Shown: positions 36,649 to 46,804, counted from the first letter of the stretch. The stretch: DNA of 64,000 bases from Vibrio crassostreae (GCF_024347415.1 NZ_AP025476.1:434001-498000), one strand, 5' to 3'. Notes: generated from the sequence alone by a model not told the origin. Numbers and translations are program-made.

Positions 36649-38529
36649 ATGACTGAACAATATAATGCAAAAGACCTCGAGGTACTTGAAGGTCTCGATC
36701 CTGTGCGACACCGCCCAGGAATGTATACCGAGACAGAAAGACCTAACCACCTTGCCCAAGAAGTCATTGATAACTCGGTCGATGAAGCACTAGCGGGACA
36801 CGCTAAGAAAATCAAAGTTGTGCTTCATGCAGACCAATCGTTAGAAGTTACCGATGACGGCCGTGGTATGCCTGTCGATATTCACCCAGAAAAAGGGATC
36901 TCAGGTGTTGAGCTGATTTTAACAAAGCTCCACTCTGGTGGTAAATTCTCGAACAACAACTACAAGTTCTCTGGTGGTCTGCACGGTGTAGGTATCTCGG
37001 TAGTAAACGCGCTGTCAAAACGTGTTGAAGTGACCGTACGCCGAGAAGGTCAGGTTCACGAGATCGCACTTGAAGGCGGTCATGCAGTAACAGAGCTTAC
37101 TGTAACGGGCACTTGTGGTCATCGTAACAGTGGTACATCAGTACATTTCTGGCCTGACCCTAAGTACTTTGATAGCCCTAAATTTTCGACACTTCGTCTG
37201 ATTAACAATCTACGTGCAAAAGCAGTGCTTTGCCCAGGTTTAGAAATTACCTTTATCGACAAAGTCGGTGGCGAAGAGCATAAATGGTTCTATGAAGATG
37301 GCCTAAAAGATTACCTTGCCGAAGGCGTGAAAGGTTATACCTTACTGCCTGAAGAACCTTATGTTGGCGAATTCGTTGCTGAAACCGAAATGGCAAACTG
37401 GGCGATCATCTGGCAGCCAGAAGGCGGTGATATGATCACCGAGAGTTATGTGAACTTAGTACCGACTAAACAAGGTGGTACACACGTAAACGGTCTTCGC
37501 CAAGGTTTGCTTGATGCAATGCGTGAGTTCTGTGAATTCCGGAACTTGTTACCACGCGGCGTTAAGCTAACAGGCGACGATATTTTCGATCGCTGTTCGT
37601 ACGTACTATCGGTGAAGATGCAAGATCCGCAGTTTGCAGGTCAAACAAAAGAACGCTTGTCTTCGCGTCAAACCGCTGCGTTTGTTTCTGGTGTGGTAAA
37701 AGATGCCTTTAGCCTGTGGCTGAACGAAAAGCCACAACTGGCAGAACAGTTGGCAGAAGCTTGTATTGCGAATGCCCACCGCCGTATGCGCGCAAGCAAA
37801 AAGGTTGTGCGTAAGAAAATCGCCTCAGGCCCAGCACTGCCGGGTAAGCTAACGGATTGTTCGGTTCAAGATTTAAGCCGCACTGAAATCTTCTTCGTGG
37901 AAGGGGACTCGGCGGGTGGTTCTGCTAAACAAGCGCGTGACCGTGAGTTCCAAGCGGTGATGCCACTTCGCGGTAAGATCCTAAATACGTGGGAAGTGTC
38001 GGCAGACCAAGTATTGGCTTCGCAAGAAGTGCACGATATCTCGGTAGCTCTGGGTATCGACCCGGACAACGATGACTTATCAGGCCTGCGTTACGGTAAG
38101 ATCTGTATTCTTGCCGATGCGGACTCGGATGGTCTTCATATCGCGACACTGTTATGTGCATTGTTTACTCGCCATTTCCATGCTTTGGTTGAAGCGGGCC
38201 ATATCTATGTGGCAATGCCTCCTCTGTATCGTATCGATTGCGGTAAAGAAGTGTTCTACGCACTCGATGACGCAGAGAAAGACGGTGTGCTTGAGCGACT
38301 ATCGCAGAAGAAAGCTAAGATCAACGTGCAACGATTCAAAGGTCTGGGTGAAATGAACCCACTTCAGTTGCGTGAAACCACCATGGATCCAAACACTCGT
38401 CGCCTTGTTCAGTTAACGATTGATGACAGCGAAGCGACTAACGAGATGATGGACATGCTGCTTGGTAAGAAACGTGCAGATGATCGCCGTACATGGCTAC
38501 AGACTAACGGTGATATGGCCGAGGTATAA
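36649..38529 (+). CDS. parE: DNA topoisomerase IV subunit B
   Basis: ParE is the ATPase subunit of topoisomerase IV, which unlinks daughter chromosomes. From ATG 36649 the protein is 626 residues (MTEQYNAKDLEVLEGLDPVR), close to the E. coli 630. The GHKL ATPase domain shows EVIDNSVDEALAGHA, DDGRGMPVD and GGLHGVGISVVNALS. The TOPRIM domain has EGDSAGGSAKQARDR and the DADSDG metal motif. No clear Shine-Dalgarno precedes ATG 36649; a TTG at 36631 is the alternative. It ends 3 bases before parC, so the two subunits are co-translated. Confidence 0.97.
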   Translation: MTEQYNAKDLEVLEGLDPVRHRPGMYTETERPNHLAQEVIDNSVDEALAGHAKKIKVVLHADQSLEVTDDGRGMPVDIHPEKGISGVELILTKLHSGGKFSNNNYKFSGGLHGVGISVVNALSKRVEVTVRREGQVHEIALEGGHAVTELTVTGTCGHRNSGTSVHFWPDPKYFDSPKFSTLRLINNLRAKAVLCPGLEITFIDKVGGEEHKWFYEDGLKDYLAEGVKGYTLLPEEPYVGEFVAETEMANWAIIWQPEGGDMITESYVNLVPTKQGGTHVNGLRQGLLDAMREFCEFRNLLPRGVKLTGDDIFDRCSYVLSVKMQDPQFAGQTKERLSSRQTAAFVSGVVKDAFSLWLNEKPQLAEQLAEACIANAHRRMRASKKVVRKKIASGPALPGKLTDCSVQDLSRTEIFFVEGDSAGGSAKQARDREFQAVMPLRGKILNTWEVSADQVLASQEVHDISVALGIDPDNDDLSGLRYGKICILADADSDGLHIATLLCALFTRHFHALVEAGHIYVAMPPLYRIDCGKEVFYALDDAEKDGVLERLSQKKAKINVQRFKGLGEMNPLQLRETTMDPNTRRLVQLTIDDSEATNEMMDMLLGKKRADDRRTWLQTNGDMAEV

Positions 38530-38532
38530 TGG

Positions 38533-40791
38533 ATGTCTAACGAAATTACATATGATGGCGTTGAACAGCTGCCAATGCGCAAGTTCACCGAAGATGCCTA
38601 CTTAAATTACTCAATGTACGTGATCATGGATCGTGCATTGCCGTATATCGGTGATGGCTTGAAGCCAGTACAGCGTCGTATTATCTACGCGATGTCTGAG
38701 CTGGGCTTATCGGCTGCATCGAAATACAAAAAATCAGCACGTACCGTTGGTGACGTATTAGGTAAGTATCACCCACACGGTGACTCTGCTTGTTACGAAG
38801 CGATGGTATTGATGGCGCAGCCGTTCTCTTACCGCTACCCATTAGTAGATGGTCAAGGTAACTGGGGGGCTCCTGATGATCCGAAATCGTTCGCTGCAAT
38901 GCGTTATACCGAAGCAAAACTGTCTAAGTTTGCTGAAGTTCTGCTGGGCGAGTTAGGTCAAGGCACTGTTGACTGGCAACCAAACTTTGATGGCACGATG
39001 AAAGAGCCTCAAATGTTGCCTGCTCGTCTTCCACATATCCTGCTTAACGGTATCACTGGTATCGCGGTAGGTATGGCGACCGATATTCCACCACACAACG
39101 TGCGTGAAGTCGCTAATGCAGCCATTCACCTAATTGATACGCCTAAGTCTGAGCTTTCAGATGTGATGGGTTTCATTCAAGGTCCAGATTACCCGACAGA
39201 AGCTGAGATTATCTCTCCGAAATCGGATATCGAAAAGATCTACCGTACTGGACGTGGCAGCATCAAGATGCGCGCGGTTTGGCACAAGGAAGGCTCTGAT
39301 ATTGTTATCACGGCTTTACCTCATCAAGTGTCAGGTGCAAAGTTACTTGAGCAAATTGCTAACCAGATGCGTGCTAAGAAGCTGCCAATGGTTGACGACT
39401 TGCGCGATGAATCTGATCACGAGAACCCAACGCGTATCGTTGTCGTTCCTCGTTCGAATCGTATCGATTGTGATCAATTGATGAGTCACCTGTTCGCGTC
39501 GACGGATCTAGAGAAAAACTTCCGCGTTAACTTGAACATGATTGGTTTAGATAACCGTCCTCAGGTTAAAGGCTTAGTTCAAATCCTGAAAGAGTGGATC
39601 GAGTTCCGTCGCACAACAGTTCGTCGTCGTTTGCAGTACCGTTTAGATAAAGTACTGGCACGTTTGCACATCTTAGAAGGCTTACTTGCTGCTTATCTTA
39701 ATATCGATGAAGTGATTGAGATCATTCGTACAGAAGACGAACCATGTCCTGTCCTAATGAGCCGTTTCAACATTTCTGAAGTTCAAGCTAATGCGATTCT
39801 TGATATTAAACTTCGTAACTTAGCTAAGTTAGAAGAGTTTAAAATCCGAGCTGAGCAAGAAGAGCTTGAAGCTGAACGTGAAAAGCTTGAAAAGCTACTC
39901 GGTTCAGAGCGTCGCTTGAATACGCTGATCAAGAAAGAAATCCAAGCAGATGCGGATAAATACGGCGATGATCGTCGTTCACCTCTGATTGAGCGTGCTG
40001 AAGCGAAAGCGCTAACAGAGCGTGACTTAGTACCAAGCGAACCAATCACAGTTGTGTTGTCTGAAAAAGGTTGGATTCGTCATGCCAAAGGGCATGAGGT
40101 TGATGCTGAAGGCTTGAACTATAAATCAGGTGATAAATTCCTAGCGAGCGCTAAGGGTAAGAGTAATCAACAAGCGGTGTTCCTTGGCAGTGATGGCCGA
40201 AGCTACTCCCTTGAATCACACTCATTACCGTCGGCACGTAGCCAAGGTGAGCCAATTACAGGCCGCTTGAACGTCAGCCCTGGTACTTCTATTCGCCAAG
40301 TGGTGATGGGAGAGAATGAGCAATTATGGTTAGTCGGTTCTGATGCTGGTTATGGCTTTGTTTGTAAGGGTAGCGATCTGCTGTCTAAGAACAAGAGCGG
40401 TAAAGCGTTGGTTAACTTGCCACAAGCTTCTGAAGTGATGATGCCAAGTCCGATTGCTGATTTAGATAGTAACCAGATTCTGGCGATTACTAACCAAGGC
40501 CGTATGTTGTTGTTCCCTATTAAAGACCTACCTCAGTTGAGCAAGGGTAAAGGCAACAAGATCATCAACATCCCTTCGGCGAAAGCAAAAGAGCGTGAAG
40601 AGTTTGTCTCGCACTTGATGGCTATCCCAGAGAATGCGACGCTGACTATCTACGCCGGTAAACGCAAGCTTGGCTTGAAACCAGCAGATCTTGAAAACTT
40701 CCGTGGTGAACGTGGTCGCCGTGGTGGCCTACTACCAAGAGGTTTACAGCGAGTGACTCGCATTGATATCGAAGAGCTAAGTGAATCGTAG
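38533..40791 (+). CDS. parC: DNA topoisomerase IV subunit A
   Basis: ParC is the DNA-cleaving subunit. The 752-residue length equals that of E. coli ParC. The active-site tyrosine is in [15 protein letters not shown] (about residue 120). The quinolone-resistance region reads [16 protein letters not shown], with the wild-type Ser at the position equivalent to E. coli Ser80 and Glu at Glu84. A C-terminal beta-pinwheel domain follows from about 500. A strong terminator lies about 30 bases downstream, ending the nudF-to-parC run. Confidence 0.97.
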   Translation: MSNEITYDGVEQLPMRKFTEDAYLNYSMYVIMDRALPYIGDGLKPVQRRIIYAMSELGLSAASKYKKSARTVGDVLGKYHPHGDSACYEAMVLMAQPFSYRYPLVDGQGNWGAPDDPKSFAAMRYTEAKLSKFAEVLLGELGQGTVDWQPNFDGTMKEPQMLPARLPHILLNGITGIAVGMATDIPPHNVREVANAAIHLIDTPKSELSDVMGFIQGPDYPTEAEIISPKSDIEKIYRTGRGSIKMRAVWHKEGSDIVITALPHQVSGAKLLEQIANQMRAKKLPMVDDLRDESDHENPTRIVVVPRSNRIDCDQLMSHLFASTDLEKNFRVNLNMIGLDNRPQVKGLVQILKEWIEFRRTTVRRRLQYRLDKVLARLHILEGLLAAYLNIDEVIEIIRTEDEPCPVLMSRFNISEVQANAILDIKLRNLAKLEEFKIRAEQEELEAEREKLEKLLGSERRLNTLIKKEIQADADKYGDDRRSPLIERAEAKALTERDLVPSEPITVVLSEKGWIRHAKGHEVDAEGLNYKSGDKFLASAKGKSNQQAVFLGSDGRSYSLESHSLPSARSQGEPITGRLNVSPGTSIRQVVMGENEQLWLVGSDAGYGFVCKGSDLLSKNKSGKALVNLPQASEVMMPSPIADLDSNQILAITNQGRMLLFPIKDLPQLSKGKGNKIINIPSAKAKEREEFVSHLMAIPENATLTIYAGKRKLGLKPADLENFRGERGRRGGLLPRGLQRVTRIDIEELSES

Positions 40792-40820
40792 AGATACCTG
40801 ATACTATCTTTAGATAAAAG

Positions 40821-40848
40821 AAAACCCAGCCTGTGAGCTGGGTTTTTT
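40821..40848 (+). terminator. parC terminator
   Basis: AAAACCCAGC pairs with GCTGGGTTTT around a 6-base loop and is followed by further T residues. Confidence 0.88.
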
Positions 40849-40907
40849 GTATTTGTTTATTAGCAGCTTAAATCTAGCAGCTTGAACCACTGCTAACAGC
40901 GTTTGTT

Positions 40908-41972
40908 CTACAGGCGAGTATCTTCAGCAATTGTCACTTTGAGGGTTTTGTTTTCACCTTGGCGTAAGATTCCCACATCAATCTCGGTACCTGGACGCAA
41001 ATCAGTAACAGTATCCATCACACTCTGGCGACCACTTACCTGGTTATTATTGATACTGACAATAATGTCTTGAGCTTCAAAACCGGCATCCGCAGCGGGG
41101 CCATTTGGATCGATACCTAACACAACAATACCGCCGATATTCTTAGTACCCAACATGCGTGAGGTGACAGAGTTGATGTCTTGTCCATCGATACCGATAT
41201 AACCACGAATTACACGGCCATCGGCGATGATCTTCTCCATGATTTTATTAGCAAGCGGATAGGGGATAGCGAATGAGATCCCATAGGTTTCCATGTCGGT
41301 AGCTTGTTGGAAAGAGGCGGTATTGATACCGACTAGCTCACCTTGTGAATTCACCAGTGCACCACCTGAGTTACCTTCATTGATTGCTGCATCGGTCTGG
41401 ATAAAGGCTTGATGACCATCAGCACTGATCGAAGAGCGGCCAGTTGCAGAGATGATACCAAAGGTTGTTGTTTGACCTAGATTATATGGATTACCTATCG
41501 CCAGTACCACATCACCAACATTGGCTTTGTAGCTTGGGTTTAATGGGATTACTGGTAGGTTGTCACCGCTGACTCTAAGTATCGCGATATCGGTGCGCTT
41601 GTCTGAACCGACAAGTTGCGCAGCTGCTACTCGGCCATCTTGAAGGGCCACAACTATTTGGTCTGCTTGAGCCACAACATGGAAGTTGGTAATGATGTAG
41701 CCTTTCTCGCTAACAATTACCCCAGAACCCAAACCTTGAGTCAGTAGCTTGTTACGATCATCTTCGGCGTATTTACGGCTATAAATGTTAACCACTGCAG
41801 GTGCCGCGCGGCGAACTGCTTGGTTAAATGAAATCTGAAGAGAGCCAATATTGTCGACTTTAGGGTTAGTGACATCTGCAACAATAGCGGGTCTCAAACT
41901 TGGAAATGCAAGAAGAATAAGCACCGCTGAAACGAGTCCAAGGGAAATAGAACGAAATAGAAAGGACAGCAT
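40908..41972 (-). CDS. degS: Inner-membrane serine protease DegS (sigma-E stress sensor)
   Basis: DegS senses unfolded outer-membrane proteins and starts the cleavage of anti-sigma factor RseA. The 354-residue protein has an N-terminal membrane anchor (about 1-25, FLFRSISLGLVSAVLILLAF) without a cleavage site, a trypsin-like domain with the triad in YIITNFHVVA (His), DKRTDIAILR (Asp) and NEGNSGGALVN (Ser), and one PDZ domain near 255-340. A single PDZ domain and a kept anchor separate it from DegQ, encoded just upstream. Confidence 0.96.
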   Translation of the reverse strand: MLSFLFRSISLGLVSAVLILLAFPSLRPAIVADVTNPKVDNIGSLQISFNQAVRRAAPAVVNIYSRKYAEDDRNKLLTQGLGSGVIVSEKGYIITNFHVVAQADQIVVALQDGRVAAAQLVGSDKRTDIAILRVSGDNLPVIPLNPSYKANVGDVVLAIGNPYNLGQTTTFGIISATGRSSISADGHQAFIQTDAAINEGNSGGALVNSQGELVGINTASFQQATDMETYGISFAIPYPLANKIMEKIIADGRVIRGYIGIDGQDINSVTSRMLGTKNIGGIVVLGIDPNGPAADAGFEAQDIIVSINNNQVSGRQSVMDTVTDLRPGTEIDVGILRQGENKTLKVTIAEDTRL

Positions 41973-42060
41973 GTTTCCCTCTTCAACAAGTAAGGTGTGA
42001 AGCCTCCGTAGATGGATGACTGACTTGATTACTAGTGAAGCATAGCATTTTGATTCATCT

Positions 42061-42110
42061 AAAGAAAAGGGAGACTGAGTAAGTTTAAAGCAAACTTACC
42101 GAGCCTCCCT
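42061..42110 (-). terminator. Terminator between degQ and degS
   Basis: On the minus strand, GGGAGgCTcgGTAAGTTT pairs with AAACTTACtcAGtCTCCC around a small loop, with two mismatched spots. TTTTCTTT follows. It suggests degS has its own promoter in the 88 bases before its start. Confidence 0.75.
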
Positions 42111-42130
42111 GTTATTACGTTGACGTATGA

Positions 42131-43486
42131 CTATCTAATAACGAGGTAGATAGTTCTGTCGCCACGTTGGATATTTAGCGCTAGTACGCCCGGCTGTTTC
42201 TCAAGAATCTCTCTAAATTCAGCAAGGTTCTTAACGGTTTGACGATTGACGCCAATAATGATGTCGTCTTTGAGAAGTTGATAAGCCTCTGCTGGTGAAC
42301 CTTGAGCCACACTTGACACTTTCACGCCCGTTGCTGAGTCGCTGTCTGTTGTGTTGGTGAGCTCTGCACCAGCTAAGCCTTCATGCAGTTTTTCAGCTTG
42401 TGTCTTGCTGTTGGTTGATTCACCCAGAGTCACATCAAAGGTTTTGTTCTTGCCGTCGCGAACCACGCCCAGTTCGATTTCTTTACCTGCACCGAGTGTA
42501 GCGACTTTAGCTCTTAATTCACTGAAAGTATCAATACGTTTACCATTAATAGAGACAATAATGTCACCCGCTTTCAGGCCAGCATCATCGGCTGCACTGT
42601 CCGGCACGACTTGGCTAACGAAGGCGCCTTTACTTGATTCATAACCGAGTGCTTCTGCTAGTTCTGAGGTGATCTCTCCACCTTGAACACCCAGCATGCC
42701 GCGTTTTACTTCACCGAAATCGAGAATTTGTTCTGTCAGGTTTTTCATCATATTGGATGGGATTGCAAAGCCGATACCGACATTACCTCCGTTAGGGCCA
42801 AGAATGGCAGTATTGATACCAATCAGTTCACCGTTGAGGTTAACTAGCGCACCACCAGAGTTACCGCTGTTGATTGCCGCATCGGTTTGAATGAAGTTCT
42901 CAAAGTTCTCTAGATTCAGGCCGCTACGACCAAGCGCAGAAACAATACCTGATGTCACGGTTTGACCAAGTCCAAACGGGTTACCGATCGCGACACTAAA
43001 ATCACCAACTCTTAGTTTGTCTGAGTCTGCCACTTTTATCTGAGTTAGGTTCTTAGCTTTTTCGAGTTTCAAGAGGGCGATATCAGACATCTGATCACCA
43101 CCGATTAGCTCAGCATCGTACTCTCGACCGTCATGCAGTTTTACTTTGATATCGTCCGCGCCATTAATGACATGGTAGTTGGTTACGATATGGCCTTTCT
43201 TGGCATCAATGATTACGCCTGAGCCTAACCCACGAAATGGGCGCTCACGTGTTTGTTCTGGACCAAAAAAGAATTGGAATTGTTCAGGGATTTGCTGACG
43301 TTGTACCTGTTTGCCTTCTACGGCAATACTAACCACAGCGGGGGTCACTTGTTCAAGCATAGGCGCGAGGCTTGGTAATTGTTCGTTACCCACACTTAAT
43401 GGTAGTGCGGCCGTTGCTTGAATGGGGGTGATGATTGAACTTAAGCTTAAAGTCAGTACTGATAAAGCAAGCAAAGGTTTTTTCAT
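42131..43486 (-). CDS. degQ: Periplasmic serine endoprotease DegQ (DegP/HtrA family)
   Basis: The product is 451 residues from ATG 43486, with a signal peptide (MKKPLLALSVLTLSLSSIIT, cut near QATA-A). The preceding in-frame ATG at 43489 is too close to the GAGGAG site. The protease domain has its triad in IVTNYHVING (His), QMSDIALLKL (Asp) and NSGNSGGALVNL (Ser). Two PDZ domains follow (about 260-350 and 365-450). The LA loop between the first strands is short, which fits DegQ more than DegP. It degrades or refolds damaged periplasmic proteins. Its place next to degS is the same in E. coli. Confidence 0.92.
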   Translation of the reverse strand: MKKPLLALSVLTLSLSSIITPIQATAALPLSVGNEQLPSLAPMLEQVTPAVVSIAVEGKQVQRQQIPEQFQFFFGPEQTRERPFRGLGSGVIIDAKKGHIVTNYHVINGADDIKVKLHDGREYDAELIGGDQMSDIALLKLEKAKNLTQIKVADSDKLRVGDFSVAIGNPFGLGQTVTSGIVSALGRSGLNLENFENFIQTDAAINSGNSGGALVNLNGELIGINTAILGPNGGNVGIGFAIPSNMMKNLTEQILDFGEVKRGMLGVQGGEITSELAEALGYESSKGAFVSQVVPDSAADDAGLKAGDIIVSINGKRIDTFSELRAKVATLGAGKEIELGVVRDGKNKTFDVTLGESTNSKTQAEKLHEGLAGAELTNTTDSDSATGVKVSSVAQGSPAEAYQLLKDDIIIGVNRQTVKNLAEFREILEKQPGVLALNIQRGDRTIYLVIR

Positions 43487-43613
43487 CATAAACTCCTCTC
43501 TAGTTAAGGTCTTACCCCTCTCACTACGTGTAATAAGTATGAGAAGTTTCAAATGACCTGAGTGAAAGTTATGACTCAAAAACCTTTGTAAAGTTCACAG
43601 AAGTGTTAAATGT

Positions 43614-44069
43614 TTATGATGCTTTTGCTGTCACTACATCAGGAGCATTAATGATCTCTTTCTTCTGTTCTGTAAATAAACCGGTTGCGCCATTCGCGTA
43701 ATCTTTCGGTTGTTCCTCAAGAGTCGCTTCTTTAATTGAAGGCTTATCTTGTGATTTGTCCGAATGAGCGGCGGCTGTTTTTACAAACGGGTTGTCTTGC
43801 TCTGGCAGGTTAGGAATCAGCTCTGAGCTTGTTTTTTCCATGTGTTGGTACAGTTTCGTGTAGTCCTTACCTAAGGTGTCCAACATTTCTGCTGATTTCG
43901 CAAAGTGGTCAGCCAGCTCTTGTCGCTGCTGTTCTAGGGCAAACTTTGCGCTATCTAATTCTTTCTGTACGTTCTTTTGTTTTTTGTATTCAGGTGTCAT
44001 AAGACGAGAAATGGCGACCCCTAAAATAACTCCGACTAGTAAACCGGCAATGGCATACATCCAAGGCAT
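43614..44069 (-). CDS. zapG: Z-ring-associated membrane protein ZapG (YhcB, DUF1043)
   Basis: The 151-residue protein has one N-terminal membrane span (MPWMYAIAGLLVGVILGVAI), followed by a cytoplasmic coiled coil (about 28-95, KKQKNVQKELDSAKFALEQQ) and a disordered acidic tail. This is the YhcB/DUF1043 layout. YhcB affects cell-wall synthesis and division in E. coli. The gene is divergent from zapE and followed by degQ and degS, an order conserved in E. coli. Confidence 0.93.
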   Translation of the reverse strand: MPWMYAIAGLLVGVILGVAISRLMTPEYKKQKNVQKELDSAKFALEQQRQELADHFAKSAEMLDTLGKDYTKLYQHMEKTSSELIPNLPEQDNPFVKTAAAHSDKSQDKPSIKEATLEEQPKDYANGATGLFTEQKKEIINAPDVVTAKAS

Positions 44070-44288
44070 AACAGCTCCTTATTATTGTTTTTTAACATGT
44101 TTGTTACTGCTTAGTTACACGTGATACGGCTCCATGGTACTATGAGAAAGCCGCAGTATAAAGAGAAATGCGTGTGCGCTAGTTAGCAGTTTGATGCTGC
44201 ATTATTCACCACGTTACGTTATTTCTCGTACTGTTTGGGCTCATTTTTATTTGCTGTCTGATATCGCTTTCATTGTGGAAATGTCGTC

Positions 44289-45392
44289 ATGAATCCCATT
44301 AAAAAATACGAACAAGATATAAAAGAACATGGATTTCAAAGAGATCCAGCACAAGAGCAAGCAGTTAAGTCTTTAGATGAACTCTTTCATCAATTCCAAG
44401 ATTACATGAATACGCCTATTCCTCAACTAACTCGATTCCAGAAATTATTGGGCAAAAAACCAGAACTGCCACAGCCACCGAAAGGTCTCTATTTCTGGGG
44501 AGGCGTAGGGCGCGGTAAAACTTATCTAATGGATACGTTCTACGACGCCTTACCGACCACTAAAAAAATGCGGGTTCACTTTCATCGCTTTATGTATCGA
44601 GTTCATGATGAACTAAAGGCGCTAGGTAATGTTAGCGATCCATTGCCTTTAGTGGCAGACAAGTTGAAGGAAGAAGCGGACATTATCTGTTTCGACGAAT
44701 TCTTTGTTTCAGACATCACTGATGCGATGATCCTAGGAACTTTGTTCCAAGAGTTGTTCGCTCGCAACGTTATCTTGGTCGCGACCTCTAATATTCCCCC
44801 TGCGGATCTATATCGTAACGGGTTACAGAGAGCGCGTTTCTTACCTGCCATTAAGCTTATTCAAGACAACTGCCACATTCTTAATGTTGATAGCGGTATT
44901 GATTATCGTCTGCGTACTTTAGAGCAAGCAGAGATTTACCATTACCCGTTAGATAGCCAAGCGAATATCAATCTCGAAAAGTATTACGCTCAGCTCGTAG
45001 GTGAAGATAAAGAGAAGCTTAAGCAGATTGAGGTTAATCACCGTCAATTAGAAGTAGTCGAAGCGAGTGATGGTGTGTTGCATGGTACTTTTGCTCAGCT
45101 TTGTCAGTCGGCTCGTAGCCAGAACGACTATATTGAGTTGTCTCGGGTTTATCACACGGTTCTATTGGCGGATGTATTGCAAATGGGGGCGACTTCAGAT
45201 GATGCTGCAAGGCGCTTCATTGCATTAGTTGATGAGTTCTATGAGCGCAATGTGAAACTGATTATTTCAGCGCAAGTGGAGCTAGAAAAGCTATACACCC
45301 ATGGTCAGCTAGAGTTTGAATTTAAACGTTGTCAATCGCGCTTAATTGAAATGCAGAGCCATGAATATTTGGCAAAAGAACACTTAAGTTAG
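44289..45392 (+). CDS. zapE: Cell division protein ZapE (AFG1-like ATPase)
   Basis: The 367-residue protein is a P-loop ATPase of the AFG1 family. Walker A is GGVGRGKTYLMD (near residue 75) and Walker B is IICFDEFFVSDI (near 135), with an arginine-finger segment in IPPADLYRNGLQRARFLPAI. ZapE acts at the constricting Z-ring and may destabilise FtsZ polymers. It is divergent from zapG, 247 bases ahead of rplM. It has no obvious terminator before the rplM promoter. Confidence 0.95.
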   Translation: MNPIKKYEQDIKEHGFQRDPAQEQAVKSLDELFHQFQDYMNTPIPQLTRFQKLLGKKPELPQPPKGLYFWGGVGRGKTYLMDTFYDALPTTKKMRVHFHRFMYRVHDELKALGNVSDPLPLVADKLKEEADIICFDEFFVSDITDAMILGTLFQELFARNVILVATSNIPPADLYRNGLQRARFLPAIKLIQDNCHILNVDSGIDYRLRTLEQAEIYHYPLDSQANINLEKYYAQLVGEDKEKLKQIEVNHRQLEVVEASDGVLHGTFAQLCQSARSQNDYIELSRVYHTVLLADVLQMGATSDDAARRFIALVDEFYERNVKLIISAQVELEKLYTHGQLEFEFKRCQSRLIEMQSHEYLAKEHLS

Positions 45393-45474
45393 CTTTGATT
45401 ATCTCGAATAAGAAATAGAATTAAAAAAATCGTGATTTTGTTCAAAAAGAGGTGATTTTTTCTTCGCTCTTCTC

Positions 45475-45480
45475 TATAAT
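45475..45480 (+). promoter_or_regulatory. -10 element of the rplM-rpsI promoter
   Basis: A perfect TATAAT lies at 45475-45480, followed by the GC-rich discriminator CCTGCGACC, typical of stringently controlled ribosomal promoters. The -35 region (45452-45457, GTGATT) is weak, but A/T-rich sequence at 45420-45450 could act as an UP element. The predicted start is near 45487, giving a leader of about 150 bases. Confidence 0.6.
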
Positions 45481-45486
45481 CCTGCG

Positions 45487-45639
45487 ACCTACCGTTACTG
45501 CGGGCCTCTAGCGATGAGTAAAATCACGTTATGCCAAGAGTTTTCCAACACTCGAAGGGGTGATGAATGGTAACTCTTAGACAGTGGGAATACGCGAGTA
45601 TTCCTTAAGTGTAAATTTTTTAAATAGGTAATTATTAGC
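45487..45639 (+). promoter_or_regulatory. Structured rplM mRNA leader (candidate L13 autoregulatory site)
   Basis: Several helices can form. AAGAGTT (45536-45542) pairs with AACTCTT (45572-45578) and encloses a small CACTC-gaag-GGGTG hairpin. GGAATAC (45587-45593) pairs with GTATTCC (45598-45604) around a GCGA tetraloop of the GNRA type. In E. coli, L13 represses its own operon by binding the rplM leader; a similar role here is inferred from position and structure. Confidence 0.55.
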
Positions 45640-46068
45640 ATGAAAACTTTCGTTGCTAAACCAGAAACTGTAAAACGCGACTGGTATGTTGTAGACGCTG
45701 AAGGCAAAACCCTTGGCCGTCTAGCAAGTGAAATCGCTTCTCGCCTACGCGGCAAGCACAAAGCAGAATACACTCCTCACGTAGACACTGGTGATTACAT
45801 CATCGTTGTTAACGCTGAGAAAGTTGCTGTAACTGGTAACAAAGCTAAGGGTAAGGTTTACTACCGTCACTCTGAGTTCCCAGGTGGTCTTAAAACTATC
45901 ACTTTTGAAAAGCTAATTGCTAAGAAACCAGAAATGGTTCTAGAACTAGCAGTTAAAGGTATGCTTCCACGTGGTCCTCTAGGCCGCGCGATGTACCGTA
46001 AGCTTAAAGTGTACGCTGGTACTGAGCACAACCATGTTGCTCAACAGCCACAAGTACTAGACATCTAA
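45640..46068 (+). CDS. rplM: 50S ribosomal protein L13
   Basis: The 142-residue protein matches E. coli L13 in length and carries [38 protein letters not shown] and [19 protein letters not shown]13 joins the large subunit early and binds 23S rRNA. It is first in the rplM-rpsI operon and the likely autoregulator of both genes. Confidence 0.99.
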   Translation: MKTFVAKPETVKRDWYVVDAEGKTLGRLASEIASRLRGKHKAEYTPHVDTGDYIIVVNAEKVAVTGNKAKGKVYYRHSEFPGGLKTITFEKLIAKKPEMVLELAVKGMLPRGPLGRAMYRKLKVYAGTEHNHVAQQPQVLDI

Positions 46069-46081
46069 GGGGATTATGAAA

Positions 46082-46474
46082 ATGGCAGAGAATCAATACT
46101 ACGGCACTGGTCGTCGCAAAAGCTCAGCAGCTCGTGTTTTCATCAAACCAGGCTCTGGTGAGATCGTAATCAACAAGCGTAGCCTTGATGTTTACTTCGG
46201 TCGTCCAACTTCTCGTATGGTTGTTAAGCAACCTCTTGAGCTAGTTGAACTAACTGAGAAACTTGACCTTTACATCACTGTTTCTGGTGGTGGTATTTCT
46301 GGTCAAGCTGGCGCAATCCGCCACGGTATCACTCGCGCTCTTATGGAGTACGATGAAACTCTACGTCCTGCTCTACGTGCAGCTGGCTACGTTACTCGTG
46401 ACGCTCGTTGCGTTGAACGTAAGAAAGTTGGTCTACGTAAAGCACGTCGTAAACCTCAATTCTCTAAGCGTTAA
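46082..46474 (+). CDS. rpsI: 30S ribosomal protein S9
   Basis: From ATG 46082 the protein is 130 residues, the same as E. coli S9 ([20 protein letters not shown]). The in-frame ATG at 46076 is only 3 bases from the AAGGGG site, so 46082 is better spaced. The basic tail ends RRKPQFSKR, which reaches the P-site tRNA in the ribosome. It follows rplM by 13 bases and ends at the terminator at 46529. Confidence 0.98.
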   Translation: MAENQYYGTGRRKSSAARVFIKPGSGEIVINKRSLDVYFGRPTSRMVVKQPLELVELTEKLDLYITVSGGGISGQAGAIRHGITRALMEYDETLRPALRAAGYVTRDARCVERKKVGLRKARRKPQFSKR

Positions 46475-46528
46475 TTTTTCTTTACGAAAAAGTACACGCT
46501 CCCAGTTTTACGACTGGAATTGTGGTTC

Positions 46529-46555
46529 AAAGCTCGGCAATATGCCGGGCTTTTT
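46529..46555 (+). terminator. rplM-rpsI terminator
   Basis: AAAGCTCGGC pairs with GCCGGGCTTT (one T-G pair) around a 5-base loop, and T residues follow. Confidence 0.82.
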
Positions 46556-46678
46556 GTTTTTATATCCCCTCTAAACGCTTCCCCCCCCTCGTTTTATTTC
46601 CAAATTCTTATATTTTGAAAGCTTTTGTAACCCAATGTGCGCTTTGCCTCATGATTGTTACAAAAAGGTAGCTTTATC

Positions 46679-46707
46679 TTGTCAAAAAGTAGGGTTTTAT
46701 TTATCAT
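46679..46707 (+). promoter_or_regulatory. Promoter of the petABC operon
   Basis: TTGTCA (46679-46684) and TATCAT (46702-46707) each match the sigma-70 consensus at 5 of 6 positions and are 17 bases apart. The start would be near 46714, leaving about 90 bases of leader. The inverted repeat TTTTGTAAC/GTTACAAAA ends 13 bases before the -35 and is well placed for an activator. Confidence 0.65.
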
Positions 46708-46804
46708 TTGCCGTCAATAAATAGAACTAAATACATATTTTGTTAGCCATGCTCTTTAATCGGAATTATTTCAATCCATAAGGAGCAAATGGGAGAATGT
46801 TTGG

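Larger units (their letters stand above)
46475..46804 (+). other. Intergenic region between rpsI and petA
   Basis: This 330-base gap holds the rpsI terminator (46529-46555), a run of eight C residues (46581-46588), a perfect 9-bp inverted repeat (46623-46631 and 46657-46665) and the petA promoter (46679-46707). I see no credible open reading frame in it. Confidence 0.7.

Noticed and set aside
46581..46588. Run of eight C residues as a phase-variation tract
   Set aside because: It lies between the rpsI terminator and the petA promoter, outside any coding frame and about 90 bases upstream of the -35, so slippage would have no clear effect.
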